Assembly: GCF_007990265.1 (NCBI RefSeq)
Contig: NZ_BJWH01000013.1
Span: 53,586-117,585 of the forward strand
DNA: 64,000 bases
Origin: Cellulomonas terrae
GTDB taxonomy: Bacteria; Actinomycetota; Actinomycetes; Actinomycetales; Cellulomonadaceae
Reading direction: 5' to 3'
In this document: positions 53,125-63,973 of the stretch, piece after piece
Layout: every line of letters starts with the position of its first letter
Numbering within the stretch: the stretch's first letter is position 1
Position numbers and translations under genes: made by a program
The notes under the pieces: generated by a model
The model's database searches: none
What the model was told of the DNA's origin: nothing
The model's input: only the letters and a program-made list of their open reading frames with translations

Positions 53125-55314
53125 GTGACGACAGCCCTGTACCGCCGCTACCGGCCCGAGAACTTCGCCGAGGTGATCGGCCAGGACCACGTCACGGCTC
53201 CTCTGCGGCAGGCGCTGCGCAGCGGTCAGGTGAACCACGCGTACCTGTTCTCCGGGCCACGCGGCTGCGGCAAGACGACGTCCGCGCGGATCCTCGCGCG
53301 GATCCTCAACTGCGCGCAGAACACCGAGGAGAACCCGACCGACACCCCGTGCGACGTGTGCGAGTCGTGCGTCGAGCTGGCGCGCGGCGGACCCGGCAGC
53401 CTGGACGTCGTCGAGATCGACGCCGCCAGCCACGGGGGCGTCGACGACGCCCGTGAGCTGAGGGAACGCGCCACGTTCGCGCCCGCGCGGGACCGCTACA
53501 AGGTGTTCATCCTCGACGAGGCGCACATGGTCTCGAACCAGGGCTTCAACGCGCTGCTGAAGATCGTCGAGGAGCCCCCGCCGCACATCAAGTTCATCTT
53601 CGCGACGACCGAGCCGGACAAGGTCATCGGCACCATCCGCTCGCGCACCCACCACTATCCGTTCCGGCTGGTCCCGCCGGACGTCCTGGTGCCCTACCTC
53701 CAGCAGCTGTGCGACAGCGAGGGCGTGCCCGTGGCGTCCGGGGTGCTGCCGCTCGTCGTGCGCGCGGGCGGTGGGTCCGTCCGCGACACCCTGTCGGTGC
53801 TGGACCAGCTCATCGCGGGCTCCGGCGGGGGCGAGCTCGGGTACGAGGGCGCGGCCGCGCTGCTCGGGTACACGCAGGCCTCGCTGCTCGACGACCTGAC
53901 CGAGGCGATCGCCGCCCGTGACGGGGCGTCCGCGTTCCGGGTGGTCGAGCGCGTCATCTCGACCGGCCACGAGCCGCGGCGCTTCGTCGAGGACCTCCTG
54001 GAGCGGCTGCGGGACCTCATCGTCATCGCGGCCTCCGGCGACGCCGCCGACGCCGCCCTGCGCGACGTGCCGACCGACCAGCTCGACCGCATGCGCCTGC
54101 AGGCCCGCCACCTGGGCGCCTCGGAGCTGTCCCGCTCCGCCGACCTCTGCAACGCCGCGCTGACCGAGATGACGGGTGCGACGTCGCCCCGCCTGCACCT
54201 CGAGCTGCTCATGGCGCGACTGCTGCTCCCCGCGGTCGAGGACTCCCGCTCCGGGTTCGGCGCCCGCCTCGACCGGCTGGAGCGCGGCCTGCCCGCCGAC
54301 GGCGCCGCGGCGGTCCGGGTCCCGGTCGCCGGCCCCCCTGCGCCTCCCGTGGTGGCCTCCGCCCCGGTCCCGCCTCCCGTCCCGGCCCCGGTCCCGCCCC
54401 CTGAGCCGGCACCCGCCGAGCGGGAGCCCGAGCGCGCGCAGCAGCCCGCGCCGGTGGCTGCGCCGGCGGTCGACGACACCGGCGAGTCGGAGCGGTCGTC
54501 GCCCGTCGACGACAGCCCGCCGTGGGACGTCCCCCCGGCACCGAGTGGTCCCGGGCTCGTCTCGCACTCCGCGGCGGCGACGCCCACAGCGGCGGTGGAA
54601 CCGGCCGCGGTCTCGACCCCTGCGGTCCAGCCCGCCGCTGCTCCGCCCGCTGCACGCGCGACCGGCGGCCCCGACACCGAGGTGCTGCGCCGCCGCTGGC
54701 CCGAGGTCCTCGAGACCGTCAAGGGCCTGCGCCGCGTCACGTGGGCGCTCATCGACCCGCGCAACGCCCAGGTGGCGGAGCTCGACGCGACGACGCTGAA
54801 GGTCGCGTTCGACAACCCGGCGCTCGCGACCACGTTCCGCAACGGCGCCCACGCGGACGTCGTCGCGCGGGCCGTGCGGGAGACGCTCGGGTTCGACGTG
54901 CGGGTCGAGGGCATCCTCGCGGAGCAGGCGACGTCGGCCCCGGCACCCGCGCCGGCCGCACCTCGTCCGGCCGCGGACGAGCGCAGCAACCCGCGGGCGG
55001 TGACCCCGGCGGAGGCCGCGGCGTCGTGGGACGACGAGCCCCCGATGCCGGAGCCGCCCGACGACGAGCCCGGCGAGCCGGCCATCCCGGACGCGCCGCC
55101 GCAGGACCTCGCACCGCCGGCACCGGGTACCGCCCGGGAGCGCGGCATGGCGGCAGCGCGGGAGTCGGCGTCGCGGTCGAACCCGACCGTCCCCGACGAC
55201 CCGTCCCCGGACGACCCGGACATCACGACGTCGAGCCTGATCGGTGCCCCGCTGGTCGCGCAGATGCTCGGCGGCACGGTCATCGACGAGCAGCTGGACG
55301 ACGGCACCTCCTGA
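53125..55314 (+). CDS. dnaX: DNA polymerase III subunit gamma/tau
   Basis: 729 residues. Clamp-loader ATPase with Walker A GPRGCGKTTSARILA, a four-Cys zinc module (CAQNTEENPTDTPCDVCESC), Walker B FILDEAHMVS, and sensor FATTEPDKVIGTIRSR. Residues ~390-510 form a Pro/Ala linker, then a tau-like C-terminal domain (WPEVLETVKGLRRVTWALID). No slippery AAAAAAG-type frameshift site is evident. TAGAGT lies exactly 7 bases before GTG 53125, so the mRNA is probably leaderless. Followed by recR. Confidence 0.95.
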   Translation: MTTALYRRYRPENFAEVIGQDHVTAPLRQALRSGQVNHAYLFSGPRGCGKTTSARILARILNCAQNTEENPTDTPCDVCESCVELARGGPGSLDVVEIDAASHGGVDDARELRERATFAPARDRYKVFILDEAHMVSNQGFNALLKIVEEPPPHIKFIFATTEPDKVIGTIRSRTHHYPFRLVPPDVLVPYLQQLCDSEGVPVASGVLPLVVRAGGGSVRDTLSVLDQLIAGSGGGELGYEGAAALLGYTQASLLDDLTEAIAARDGASAFRVVERVISTGHEPRRFVEDLLERLRDLIVIAASGDAADAALRDVPTDQLDRMRLQARHLGASELSRSADLCNAALTEMTGATSPRLHLELLMARLLLPAVEDSRSGFGARLDRLERGLPADGAAAVRVPVAGPPAPPVVASAPVPPPVPAPVPPPEPAPAEREPERAQQPAPVAAPAVDDTGESERSSPVDDSPPWDVPPAPSGPGLVSHSAAATPTAAVEPAAVSTPAVQPAAAPPAARATGGPDTEVLRRRWPEVLETVKGLRRVTWALIDPRNAQVAELDATTLKVAFDNPALATTFRNGAHADVVARAVRETLGFDVRVEGILAEQATSAPAPAPAAPRPAADERSNPRAVTPAEAAASWDDEPPMPEPPDDEPGEPAIPDAPPQDLAPPAPGTARERGMAAARESASRSNPTVPDDPSPDDPDITTSSLIGAPLVAQMLGGTVIDEQLDDGTS

Positions 55315-55379
55315 TCACAGGTCGTCGGCCGGGGGTGGCGTCACGCGGTGCCGAGCCGTGCACCCCGTAGGCTGACGGG

Positions 55380-55979
55380 GTGTACGAAGGCGCGGTCCAG
55401 GACCTGATCGACGAGCTCGGGCGACTGCCCGGGGTCGGTCCCAAGAGCGCCCAGCGCATCGCGTTCCACATCCTGTCGGCGGACCCGGCGGACGTCCGCC
55501 GGCTGTCCGACGCGCTCACCGAGGTCAAGCTGCGGGTCCGGTTCTGCGAGATCTGCGGGAACGTCGCGCAGGAGCCGCAGTGCCGCATCTGCCGGGACCC
55601 GCGCCGCTCGCCGACGTCGATCTGCGTCGTCGAGGAGTCGAAGGACGTCGTCGCCATCGAGCGCACCCGCGAGTTTCGCGGGAAGTACCACGTGCTCGGC
55701 GGGGCCATCAACCCGATCGCGGGCGTCGGACCGGACGACCTGCGCATCGCGGGCCTGATGACCCGGCTCGCGGACGGCACGGTCACCGAGGTCATCCTGG
55801 CCACCGACCCGAACGTCGAGGGCGAGGCGACCGCCACGTACCTGGCGCGGCTGCTGGTCCCGATGGGACTGACGGTGAGTCGGCTGGCGTCGGGTCTGCC
55901 GGTGGGCGGTGACCTGGAGTACGCCGACGAGGTCACGCTCGGCCGGGCGTTCGAGGGCCGCCGACGGATCAGCGCGTAG
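55380..55979 (+). CDS. recR: Recombination mediator RecR
   Basis: 199 residues. Helix-hairpin-helix [19 protein letters not shown], four-Cys zinc finger [16 protein letters not shown], and Toprim domain [15 protein letters not shown]...GRYHVLGG-like core with [13 protein letters not shown]. It loads RecA with RecF/RecO at gaps. TAGGCT is exactly 6 bases before GTG 55380 (leaderless). The dnaX-recR order is conserved in bacteria. Confidence 0.96.
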   Translation: MYEGAVQDLIDELGRLPGVGPKSAQRIAFHILSADPADVRRLSDALTEVKLRVRFCEICGNVAQEPQCRICRDPRRSPTSICVVEESKDVVAIERTREFRGKYHVLGGAINPIAGVGPDDLRIAGLMTRLADGTVTEVILATDPNVEGEATATYLARLLVPMGLTVSRLASGLPVGGDLEYADEVTLGRAFEGRRRISA

Positions 55980-55989
55980 AGGGAGCACC

Positions 55990-56553
55990 ATGACCACAGC
56001 CGACGCCGACCTCCGCGACATCGCCGAGTCCGTCGCGAACGAGGCCCGGAGCTACCTGACGACCGTCACCGAGGTCGCGTCGGGCGCGAACCCGGACGCG
56101 TCCCTGCCGCTGCTGCTGCTCGCCGTGAGCGACATGCTCGCGGCAGGCGCGCGGCTCGGTGCGACGACCGACGTGGTGCCGTCCGAGCGGTTCGAGCCGG
56201 ACGTCGGACCGGACCCGGACGTCGAGCCGCTGCGGGCCAACCTCGCGAACGTGTTCGAGGGCATCGACGAGTACGCCGAGGTCGTCGACCCCCTGCTCGG
56301 CGTCGAGGTGCAGTCCGCCAGCGTGTCGGGGGACCTCGTGGCGATCGCCGGGGCGCTGGCCCAGGGCCTGCGGCACTACGAGTCCGGCGGCGTGCTCGAG
56401 GCCCTGTGGTGGTGGCAGTTCTCGTACCTGTCCGACTGGGGCGAGCGCGCGTCCAGCGTCCTGCGCACCCTCCAGACGATGCTGGCGCACCTGCGGTTGG
56501 ACGTGGAGGACGACGTCGCCGCGGAGGCGGAGTACGACGCCCTTCAGCCGTGA
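55990..56553 (+). CDS. DUF5063 protein
   Basis: 187 residues, all-helical. ESVANEARSYLTTVTEVASG, LPLLLLAVSDMLAAGARLG, EYAEVVDPLLGVEVQSASVS and LEALWWWQFSYLSDWGERAS match DUF5063, an actinobacterial family repeatedly found directly downstream of recR. Function unknown. ATG 55990 has AGGGAG 3-8 bases upstream and follows recR by 10 bases, so it is co-transcribed. Confidence 0.88.
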   Translation: MTTADADLRDIAESVANEARSYLTTVTEVASGANPDASLPLLLLAVSDMLAAGARLGATTDVVPSERFEPDVGPDPDVEPLRANLANVFEGIDEYAEVVDPLLGVEVQSASVSGDLVAIAGALAQGLRHYESGGVLEALWWWQFSYLSDWGERASSVLRTLQTMLAHLRLDVEDDVAAEAEYDALQP

Positions 56554-56578
56554 GGCGGGGTGCAGGTGCTGTGCAGGC

Positions 56579-57748
56579 TCAGCAGCCCACCCGGCTGCTC
56601 GCGACCACGACGTCGTCGAACCACAGGGTGTCGCTGCCCTCGCCGTAGCTCTCCCAGCCGAGCCGCAGGTCCGTCAGCCGCGGCGACCACGCCTTGGCGT
56701 ACCACTGACCGTCGAGGTCGTGCGTCGGGGTGCCGTCCGCGACGAGGCCCGGGACGGCCCAGCCGTCGACCCGCGTGATCAACCGTCCCGCGCTCTGCAC
56801 CTCCAGCTCGACGCAGGACCAGGACGACGTCGGCAGCGACGCGCTCTGAGACACGCCCGCGGGGCTCTGCTCGGGGAGGGTGGCGTCGTCCGACGAGCGG
56901 TTCCACTGGAGCCGCCCGTTCTGGCCGCCCATCCGCAGGTCGCGGTTGCCGTCGTTCGCGTCGTTCATCGCGAGGAACGTCGTGTGCGCGGTCGGCAGCT
57001 CGGTGGTGTGCCGCACGTAGAAGCGCACGTAGTACGTCTGCGACAGCCGGGACAGGTCGGCCGCGGCCTGGGCGAACACGTGGTTGCAGTAGCCGGCGGC
57101 GCCGGTGATCCTGAGCGAGCGGGTGCCTGAGTGCGCGACCGTGCTGTCGACCGAGGCGGTCCCGCTGCCCGAGCAGTCGGGATGCTTCACCGTCCAGGGG
57201 CTGCTGGGCGTCGTCCCGGTCTGGGACTCGAGCCCGTCGCAGAAGAGAGCGGTGCCGCAGTCGAGCGTGGGCGGGACCGTGGGCGTGGGCGTGGGCGTGG
57301 GCGCGGGGGTGGCGGTGGTGGTTGGCGTGGCCGTCGGCGTGACGGGAGGTGTGCCGCCGTTGCACGCGACGCCGTTGAGCACGAACTCCGTCGGCGCGGT
57401 GTTCGTCCCGCTGAGCGTGCCCTGGAACCCGAACGACGTGCTGCCGCCTGCGGGGATCTCGCTGTTCCACGGTGCGTTCGACGCGGTCACGCTCGACCCG
57501 GTCTGGACCACGGTCGCGTTCCACCCCTGCGTCACGCGCTGCCCGGACGGGAAGGCCCAGGTGAGCGTCCAGCCGTGCGTGGCCTCGCCGGGGCTCACCC
57601 GCACGTCGGCCGTGAAGCCGCCCGGCCAGGAGCTCGCGGTCCAGGTGACCTGACAGCCGGGGGCGGCCTGGGCGGTGAGCCCGACGACCGTGCCGGCACC
57701 GGCCAGCGCGGCGACGACGACGGCGGTCAGTGCAGCGCGGACGCGCAT
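56579..57748 (-). CDS. Secreted CBM2 protein with Cip1-like C-terminal domain
   Basis: 389 residues. Signal peptide (VRAALTAVVVAALAGAG, cleavage near AQA-AP). Residues 30-130 are a family 2 carbohydrate-binding module: CQVTWTASSWPGGFTADVRV, GWTLTWAFPSGQRVTQGWNA, NAPWNSEIPAGGSTSFGFQG, ending in Cys. A Thr/Pro linker (135-162) leads to a ~225-residue beta domain (CDGLESQTGTTPSSPW, TVAHSGTRSLRITG, YYVRFYVRHTTELPTAHTTF, DTLWFDDVVVAS) that resembles Cip1 / polysaccharide-lyase-like jelly rolls; that assignment is from memory. AGAGGA before ATG 57748. Acts on plant cell walls outside the cell. Confidence 0.8.
   Translation of the reverse strand: MRVRAALTAVVVAALAGAGTVVGLTAQAAPGCQVTWTASSWPGGFTADVRVSPGEATHGWTLTWAFPSGQRVTQGWNATVVQTGSSVTASNAPWNSEIPAGGSTSFGFQGTLSGTNTAPTEFVLNGVACNGGTPPVTPTATPTTTATPAPTPTPTPTVPPTLDCGTALFCDGLESQTGTTPSSPWTVKHPDCSGSGTASVDSTVAHSGTRSLRITGAAGYCNHVFAQAAADLSRLSQTYYVRFYVRHTTELPTAHTTFLAMNDANDGNRDLRMGGQNGRLQWNRSSDDATLPEQSPAGVSQSASLPTSSWSCVELEVQSAGRLITRVDGWAVPGLVADGTPTHDLDGQWYAKAWSPRLTDLRLGWESYGEGSDTLWFDDVVVASSRVGC
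57279..57302 (-). repeat. Hexamer tandem repeat in the CBM2 linker
   Basis: Four perfect copies of GTGGGC on the plus strand encode alternating Pro-Thr in the linker. Because the unit is six bases, copy-number change would alter linker length without a frameshift. Confidence 0.8.
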
Positions 57749-57837
57749 GGTGGGTCCTCTCGGTCGCGCGCCCGGTGCCCCCTGCGGTCGGACGCCGCAC
57801 CTGGCAGCGTGCTGGCCCGGGCCTCGCGCCGGGAGGT

Positions 57838-57853
57838 CCCCAAACGCTTCACC
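57838..57853. promoter_or_regulatory. Possible LacI-type operator upstream of the CBM2 gene
   Basis: Around 57842-57850 the minus strand reads GAAGCGTTT, fitting the AA-N-CG-N-TT core of LacI-family operators, about 95 bases before the CBM2 gene start. It is a single imperfect site. Confidence 0.3.
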
Positions 57854-57886
57854 ATGAGCGCCGGCGATCCGGCATCTGAAACTCGA

Positions 57887-57915
57887 TGCCCACCTGGTGG
57901 GCACGCACGTACACT
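57887..57915 (+). promoter_or_regulatory. lysC promoter with overlapping palindrome
   Basis: TGCCCACC-T-GGTGGGCA (57887-57903) is a perfect 8-bp inverted repeat that covers the -35 position of a -10 TACACT (57910-57915), placed about 38 bases before lysC. It may be an operator or a hairpin. Confidence 0.5.
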
Positions 57916-57953
57916 CGCCCGGACCTGTCCCGAGCCCGCGAAAGAGCTCTCCC

Positions 57954-60279
<2,326 letters not shown>

Positions 60280-60284
60280 GCACA

Positions 60285-60338
60285 CAGCAACGTCCGCACT
60301 CGAGGGCCCCCCAGCCCTCCCGAGTGCGGACGTTGCTG
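60285..60338. terminator. Strong hairpin after asd, 18-bp stem
   Basis: CAGCAACGTCCGCACTCG (60285-60302) pairs perfectly with 60321-60338 over an 18-base C-rich loop. It lies between convergent asd and the peroxidase gene and can terminate both. Confidence 0.85.
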
Positions 60339-60340
60339 CG

Positions 60341-61834
60341 TCAGGCCAGCGCGCCCACCACGCCGGCCGCCGTCAGCAGGTCCGTGATGCCGAAGTCGTC
60401 GTCACTGCCGTAGGTCGGGGTCCAGTCCGGGTCCTGCGACAGGTACGACGACGGGTCCCCGTCGATGAGGCCGTGGAACACCTCGGCGACGATCCGCCCA
60501 CCGACCGGCCCGAGGTGCTCGCCGTCGGCGCGGACGTCGGCCTCCCGGAGCACGTAGAACCACAGGGGCGTCCGCTTGTGCAGCCCGAACGGCTCGAGGT
60601 CGGCCAGCTCGGACTCGTGCAGCGGGGTCTCCTGCATCGCGGCGGCGACGCGCTGCCCGGAGGGCACCTCCATGGTCAGGCCACGGATCAGGTTCCGGAT
60701 GGCGAGCGAGTCCGGCTCGCCCGACGGCTGGCCCAGCAGGTGGAAGAGCGCCGACGAGAGCTTGGTGTCGATGCGCTTGTTCTTGCGCACCTGGCCGCCG
60801 CCGAAGTCGAAGAACGTCTGCCAGTCGATGAACCGGCGCGGGGCACGGCAGCCGCCCCGGAGGTCCCCGGGGTCGGTGCCGGTGGCGGTGTGGTCGAAGA
60901 TGACCGCGAAGAACTGGAGCGTGCGGTCGGTGGCGGACGTGCCGAAGTTCGCGCGGTAGCTGGGCCGCACCTGGGAGTGCCCGAACCGGTACGCGGCGAC
61001 GGCAAACTCCACCGGGATGTACGGGGAGTTGCGCCAGTGGTAGAACTTCCGGCCGTTGGTGAGGATGTCCTTGACCAGGTCGTCGCCGCAGGTCAGCGGC
61101 AGGAACTCGTGCAGGATCATCCACTGGTAGTGCCACCGGACGATCCGCTGCGCCTCGGCGAACAGCTCTGCGGGTGTGGCCAGCGGGCCGAGGCTGCCGC
61201 GCACGTCGGCGACGACGCGGTTGTGGAAGCGCAGGATCGCGAGGTGCAGCTGGTTGACGATGAGGTTCTCGTCGTTGCGCGGGTCGCCGATGAGCGCCGT
61301 GAGCTGGGCGTTGCGCGGGACGTCGAAGCGGGTCACGTGGTCGATGCAGACGGCCTCGGAGCCCACGTTGGGCTCGACCAGCATCGTGGTGCGACCGTGG
61401 TCGACGGTCTGGTCGTACAGGTGGGGTGACACCCCGGGGCCGCCGCCGTAGACGCTGTCCAGATCGAGCGCCGGGATCCGGAAGTTCCGGATCGACTCGG
61501 GGTCCTGGGTGCGGGCGAGGCTCGACGTCGGGTCGAACGTCATGTCGTGATCGAGGAACTGCCCGAGGAACGTCATGCCGGCCGTGAGCCGCGGGTTGTC
61601 CGGGTTGTCGACGCTCAGGGTCGGGTCGACGATCAGCGCGAACGGGTCGGCGGTCGGGCTCTCGCCGGTGTCCATGATGCCGCCGGGCCTGCCGAGCTCG
61701 ACGAGGGCGGCGCGGACGGAGGCGGTGTCGGCGGCGAACCCCGGCAGCGCCGGGAACATCCTGCCGAAGCGACCCTGGTCGTAGAACGTGGACTTCGGTG
61801 TGCGGATGCCCTGGTCGGCGTCTCCGTGCGGCAT
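60341..61834 (-). CDS. Animal-type (An_peroxidase) haem peroxidase
   Basis: 497 residues. Peroxidase-cyclooxygenase superfamily: distal side QFLDHDMTFDP (distal His and Ca-binding Asp), FRIPALDLDSVYGGGP, GDPRNDENLIVNQLHLAILR with the catalytic Arg region, and proximal AAYRFGHSQVRPSY (proximal His). No signal peptide, so it would be cytoplasmic or leave by a non-Sec route. ATG 61834 is chosen because GAGGGGGAG precedes it. Substrate unknown; bacterial members oxidise halides or organic substrates. Confidence 0.93.
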   Translation of the reverse strand: MPHGDADQGIRTPKSTFYDQGRFGRMFPALPGFAADTASVRAALVELGRPGGIMDTGESPTADPFALIVDPTLSVDNPDNPRLTAGMTFLGQFLDHDMTFDPTSSLARTQDPESIRNFRIPALDLDSVYGGGPGVSPHLYDQTVDHGRTTMLVEPNVGSEAVCIDHVTRFDVPRNAQLTALIGDPRNDENLIVNQLHLAILRFHNRVVADVRGSLGPLATPAELFAEAQRIVRWHYQWMILHEFLPLTCGDDLVKDILTNGRKFYHWRNSPYIPVEFAVAAYRFGHSQVRPSYRANFGTSATDRTLQFFAVIFDHTATGTDPGDLRGGCRAPRRFIDWQTFFDFGGGQVRKNKRIDTKLSSALFHLLGQPSGEPDSLAIRNLIRGLTMEVPSGQRVAAAMQETPLHESELADLEPFGLHKRTPLWFYVLREADVRADGEHLGPVGGRIVAEVFHGLIDGDPSSYLSQDPDWTPTYGSDDDFGITDLLTAAGVVGALA

Positions 61835-61916
61835 GGCTCCCCCTCGGCGTTGCTGGTGGTCATCCGGATGAGCCACGGACACCGGTGCAGATACCTCTTG
61901 CGCCGCACATCGGCTC

Positions 61917-61938
61917 TATGGTTAGTTGGTCAAGTAAC
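61917..61938 (+). promoter_or_regulatory. Promoter -10 and palindromic operator of the GntR-ABC operon
   Basis: -10 TATGGT (61917-61922) overlaps GTTAGTTG-GT-CAAGTAAC (61921-61938), an inverted repeat matching at 7 of 8 positions. The site covers the transcription start, as expected for autorepression by the YtrA-like GntR protein encoded at 61962. Confidence 0.65.
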
Positions 61939-61961
61939 GAACCCAAGAACGGAGGCGCGCG

Positions 61962-62324
61962 ATGTTCGACGGGCGTGACCCCCTGTACGTGCAGATCGCC
62001 GACCAGATCCGGTCGGACGTGCTCACCGGAGCCCTACGAGCGGAGGAACAGGTCATGTCGACCACGCAGTACGCGACGACGTTCCGGATCAACCCGGCGA
62101 CCGCCGCCAAGGCGTTCACCGAGCTGGTCGACGAGGGTGTCCTCTACAAGCGCCGCGGCATCGGGATGTTCGTCGCCGAGGGCGCCCGCGAGCAGCTGCT
62201 CGCGCAGCGCCGGGCGTCGTTCTTCGCCGACGTCGTCGAGCCCATGCTCGAGCAGGCGCGCGTGCTGGGCATCGGCGTCGAGGAGATCGTCGAGCGGCTC
62301 CGCGAGAAGGAGGGACCGCGATGA
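61962..62324 (+). CDS. GntR-family regulator, YtrA subfamily
   Basis: 120 residues: winged helix (DPLYVQIADQIRSDVLTGAL, EQVMSTTQYATTFRINPATA, AFTELVDEGVLYKRRGIGMF) with only a short helical C-terminus, the YtrA type, which lacks a ligand domain. These usually repress the ABC transporter operon they head. GGAGG lies 7 bases before ATG 61962. Overlaps the ABC gene by ATGA. Confidence 0.93.
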   Translation: MFDGRDPLYVQIADQIRSDVLTGALRAEEQVMSTTQYATTFRINPATAAKAFTELVDEGVLYKRRGIGMFVAEGAREQLLAQRRASFFADVVEPMLEQARVLGIGVEEIVERLREKEGPR

Positions 62325-63220
62325 GCGGCTACGGTGTCGAGGTCCGTGACCTCACAGCCCGCTACGACACGACGGTCGCCCTCGACGCGGTGTCGTTCAG
62401 CATCCGTCCCGGCGTCATCACCGGGCTGCTCGGCCGCAACGGCTCGGGCAAGACCACGGCGCTGTCGGTGCTCGCGGCGTTCCGCCGCAAGACGTCCGGC
62501 ACGGTGCTCGTCGACGGGGAGGACCCGTGGGAGAACGAGCGGGTGCTCGCCGGGACGTGCCTGGTGCGGGAGAGCGGCGACGTCGCCCAGGACCAGAAGC
62601 TCAAGCAGACCCTGGAGTACCTCGGTGACCGCCGGCCCCTGTTCTCCCGCGAGCTGGCGGACCAGCTCATGGACCGGTTCGAGCTCGACCCGCTCACGCG
62701 GCCGGACCGGCTGTCCCGGGGCAAGCGGTCCGCGTTCGGGGTCGTCGTCGGGCTCGCCAGCCGCACGCCGCTGACCCTGCTCGACGAGGTGCACCTCGGC
62801 ATGGACGCCCCCTCGCGGTACGCGTTCTACGACGTCCTGCTGGCCGACTGGCTGGAGCACCCTCGCACGATCGTCCTGTCCAGCCACCTGATCGGCGAGA
62901 TCGAGCGGCTGCTCGAGGACGTCGTCGTGCTGGACCGCGGCACGGTGCTCACGGCGTCGGACGCGGACACGCTGCGCTCCGGCGGGATCACCGTCACGGG
63001 CCCGGCGGAGGCCGTCGCGCTGTTCGTCGACGGCCGGGACGTGGTCGGCCGTCAGCAGCTCGGACGCACCGCCCAGGCGACGTTGATCGGCGCACGCGAC
63101 GACGACGCCGCGCGCGCCCGGCAGGCCGGCCTCGAGCTCGGACCCGTCGCACTGCAGGACCTCTTCGTCCACCTGACCGACCGGCCGAGCGCCGTCGGCA
63201 CCTCCGAGGAGTCGAGATGA
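62321..63220 (+). CDS. ABC transporter ATP-binding protein (YtrB-like)
   Basis: 299 residues. Walker A GLLGRNGSGKTTALSVLAAF, Walker B TLLDEVHLGMD, H-loop VLSSHL. The signature is changed to LSRGKRSAFG instead of LSGGQ, and the Walker B tail DEV replaces DEP; such changes are common in YtrB/BcrA-like ATPases of GntR-linked exporters. The C-terminal ~85 residues are an extra domain. Overlaps the permease gene by ATGA. Confidence 0.9.
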   Translation: MSGYGVEVRDLTARYDTTVALDAVSFSIRPGVITGLLGRNGSGKTTALSVLAAFRRKTSGTVLVDGEDPWENERVLAGTCLVRESGDVAQDQKLKQTLEYLGDRRPLFSRELADQLMDRFELDPLTRPDRLSRGKRSAFGVVVGLASRTPLTLLDEVHLGMDAPSRYAFYDVLLADWLEHPRTIVLSSHLIGEIERLLEDVVVLDRGTVLTASDADTLRSGGITVTGPAEAVALFVDGRDVVGRQQLGRTAQATLIGARDDDAARARQAGLELGPVALQDLFVHLTDRPSAVGTSEESR

Positions 63221-63957
63221 CCATCGACACCGCACGCCGACCGACCCGCAGCTCCACCCGCGCCACCGCGACCTGGCTGCTGTGGATGAACCTCTACCTG
63301 GCAGCGTGGTTCTGGGGGTTGGCGGTCATCGTGGCGGCCGGTGCGCTCGTGGTGATCAACCAGGTCGGGGAGGTGAACAACAGCGTGCTGGCGTTCGCCC
63401 GCCAGGGCGCCGTCTGGTTCCCCTTCTCGGTCCTCATCGCGATCACCGCCGCGTACCTGCCGGTGCACGTCGCGAGCGGGCTGACCCGGCGCAGCCTCGC
63501 GGCCGGCTCGCTGCTGGCCGCCGCCGCCACGGCCGTCGTGTACTCGGTCGTGTACTCCGGCCTGCTGCTCGCCGAGCGTGCGGTCTTCGGCGCGTTCGGG
63601 TGGACGTGGAAGGTCCTCGACGACCTCAACCTGCCCACGACCGACATCCCGACGTTGCTCGTGAGCACCACCCTGCTGCTCCTCGTCGCCTACGTCTCCG
63701 GCCTCCTCGTCGCGATCACCTACCAGCGCGCCGGAGGCTGGTGGGGGACGCTCGCGCTGCCCCTCACCGCCGGACCGATCCTGCTCGTCTTCGCGCTGCT
63801 CTCGCAGGATGCCGGACCGTTCTCGACGTCCTCGTGGTTCGGCGGCACCCAGCCGCTGGCCGTCGCCGCCCCGGCGTCCCTGCTGATCGCGGCCCTCATG
63901 GCGTTCGCGTTCGACCGCCTCGTGCGGGGCGCGTCGGTGCACGCCCGCACCGCCTGA
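63217..63957 (+). CDS. ABC-2-like permease of the GntR operon
   Basis: 246 residues with six predicted membrane helices (starting WLLWMNLYLAAWFWGLAVIV and ending AAPASLLIAALMAFAF). No soluble domain. It follows the ATPase by a 4-base overlap and is the membrane half of the transporter. Substrate unknown; related operons respond to cell-wall-active compounds. Confidence 0.85.
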   Translation: MTIDTARRPTRSSTRATATWLLWMNLYLAAWFWGLAVIVAAGALVVINQVGEVNNSVLAFARQGAVWFPFSVLIAITAAYLPVHVASGLTRRSLAAGSLLAAAATAVVYSVVYSGLLLAERAVFGAFGWTWKVLDDLNLPTTDIPTLLVSTTLLLLVAYVSGLLVAITYQRAGGWWGTLALPLTAGPILLVFALLSQDAGPFSTSSWFGGTQPLAVAAPASLLIAALMAFAFDRLVRGASVHARTA

Positions 63958-63973
63958 CACCTTCCCGCCGCTC

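Noticed and set aside
49845..54852. Two long minus-strand frames opposite the ABC permease, FAD oxidoreductase and dnaX
   Set aside because: Both are antisense shadows; the opposite frames are well-conserved genes.
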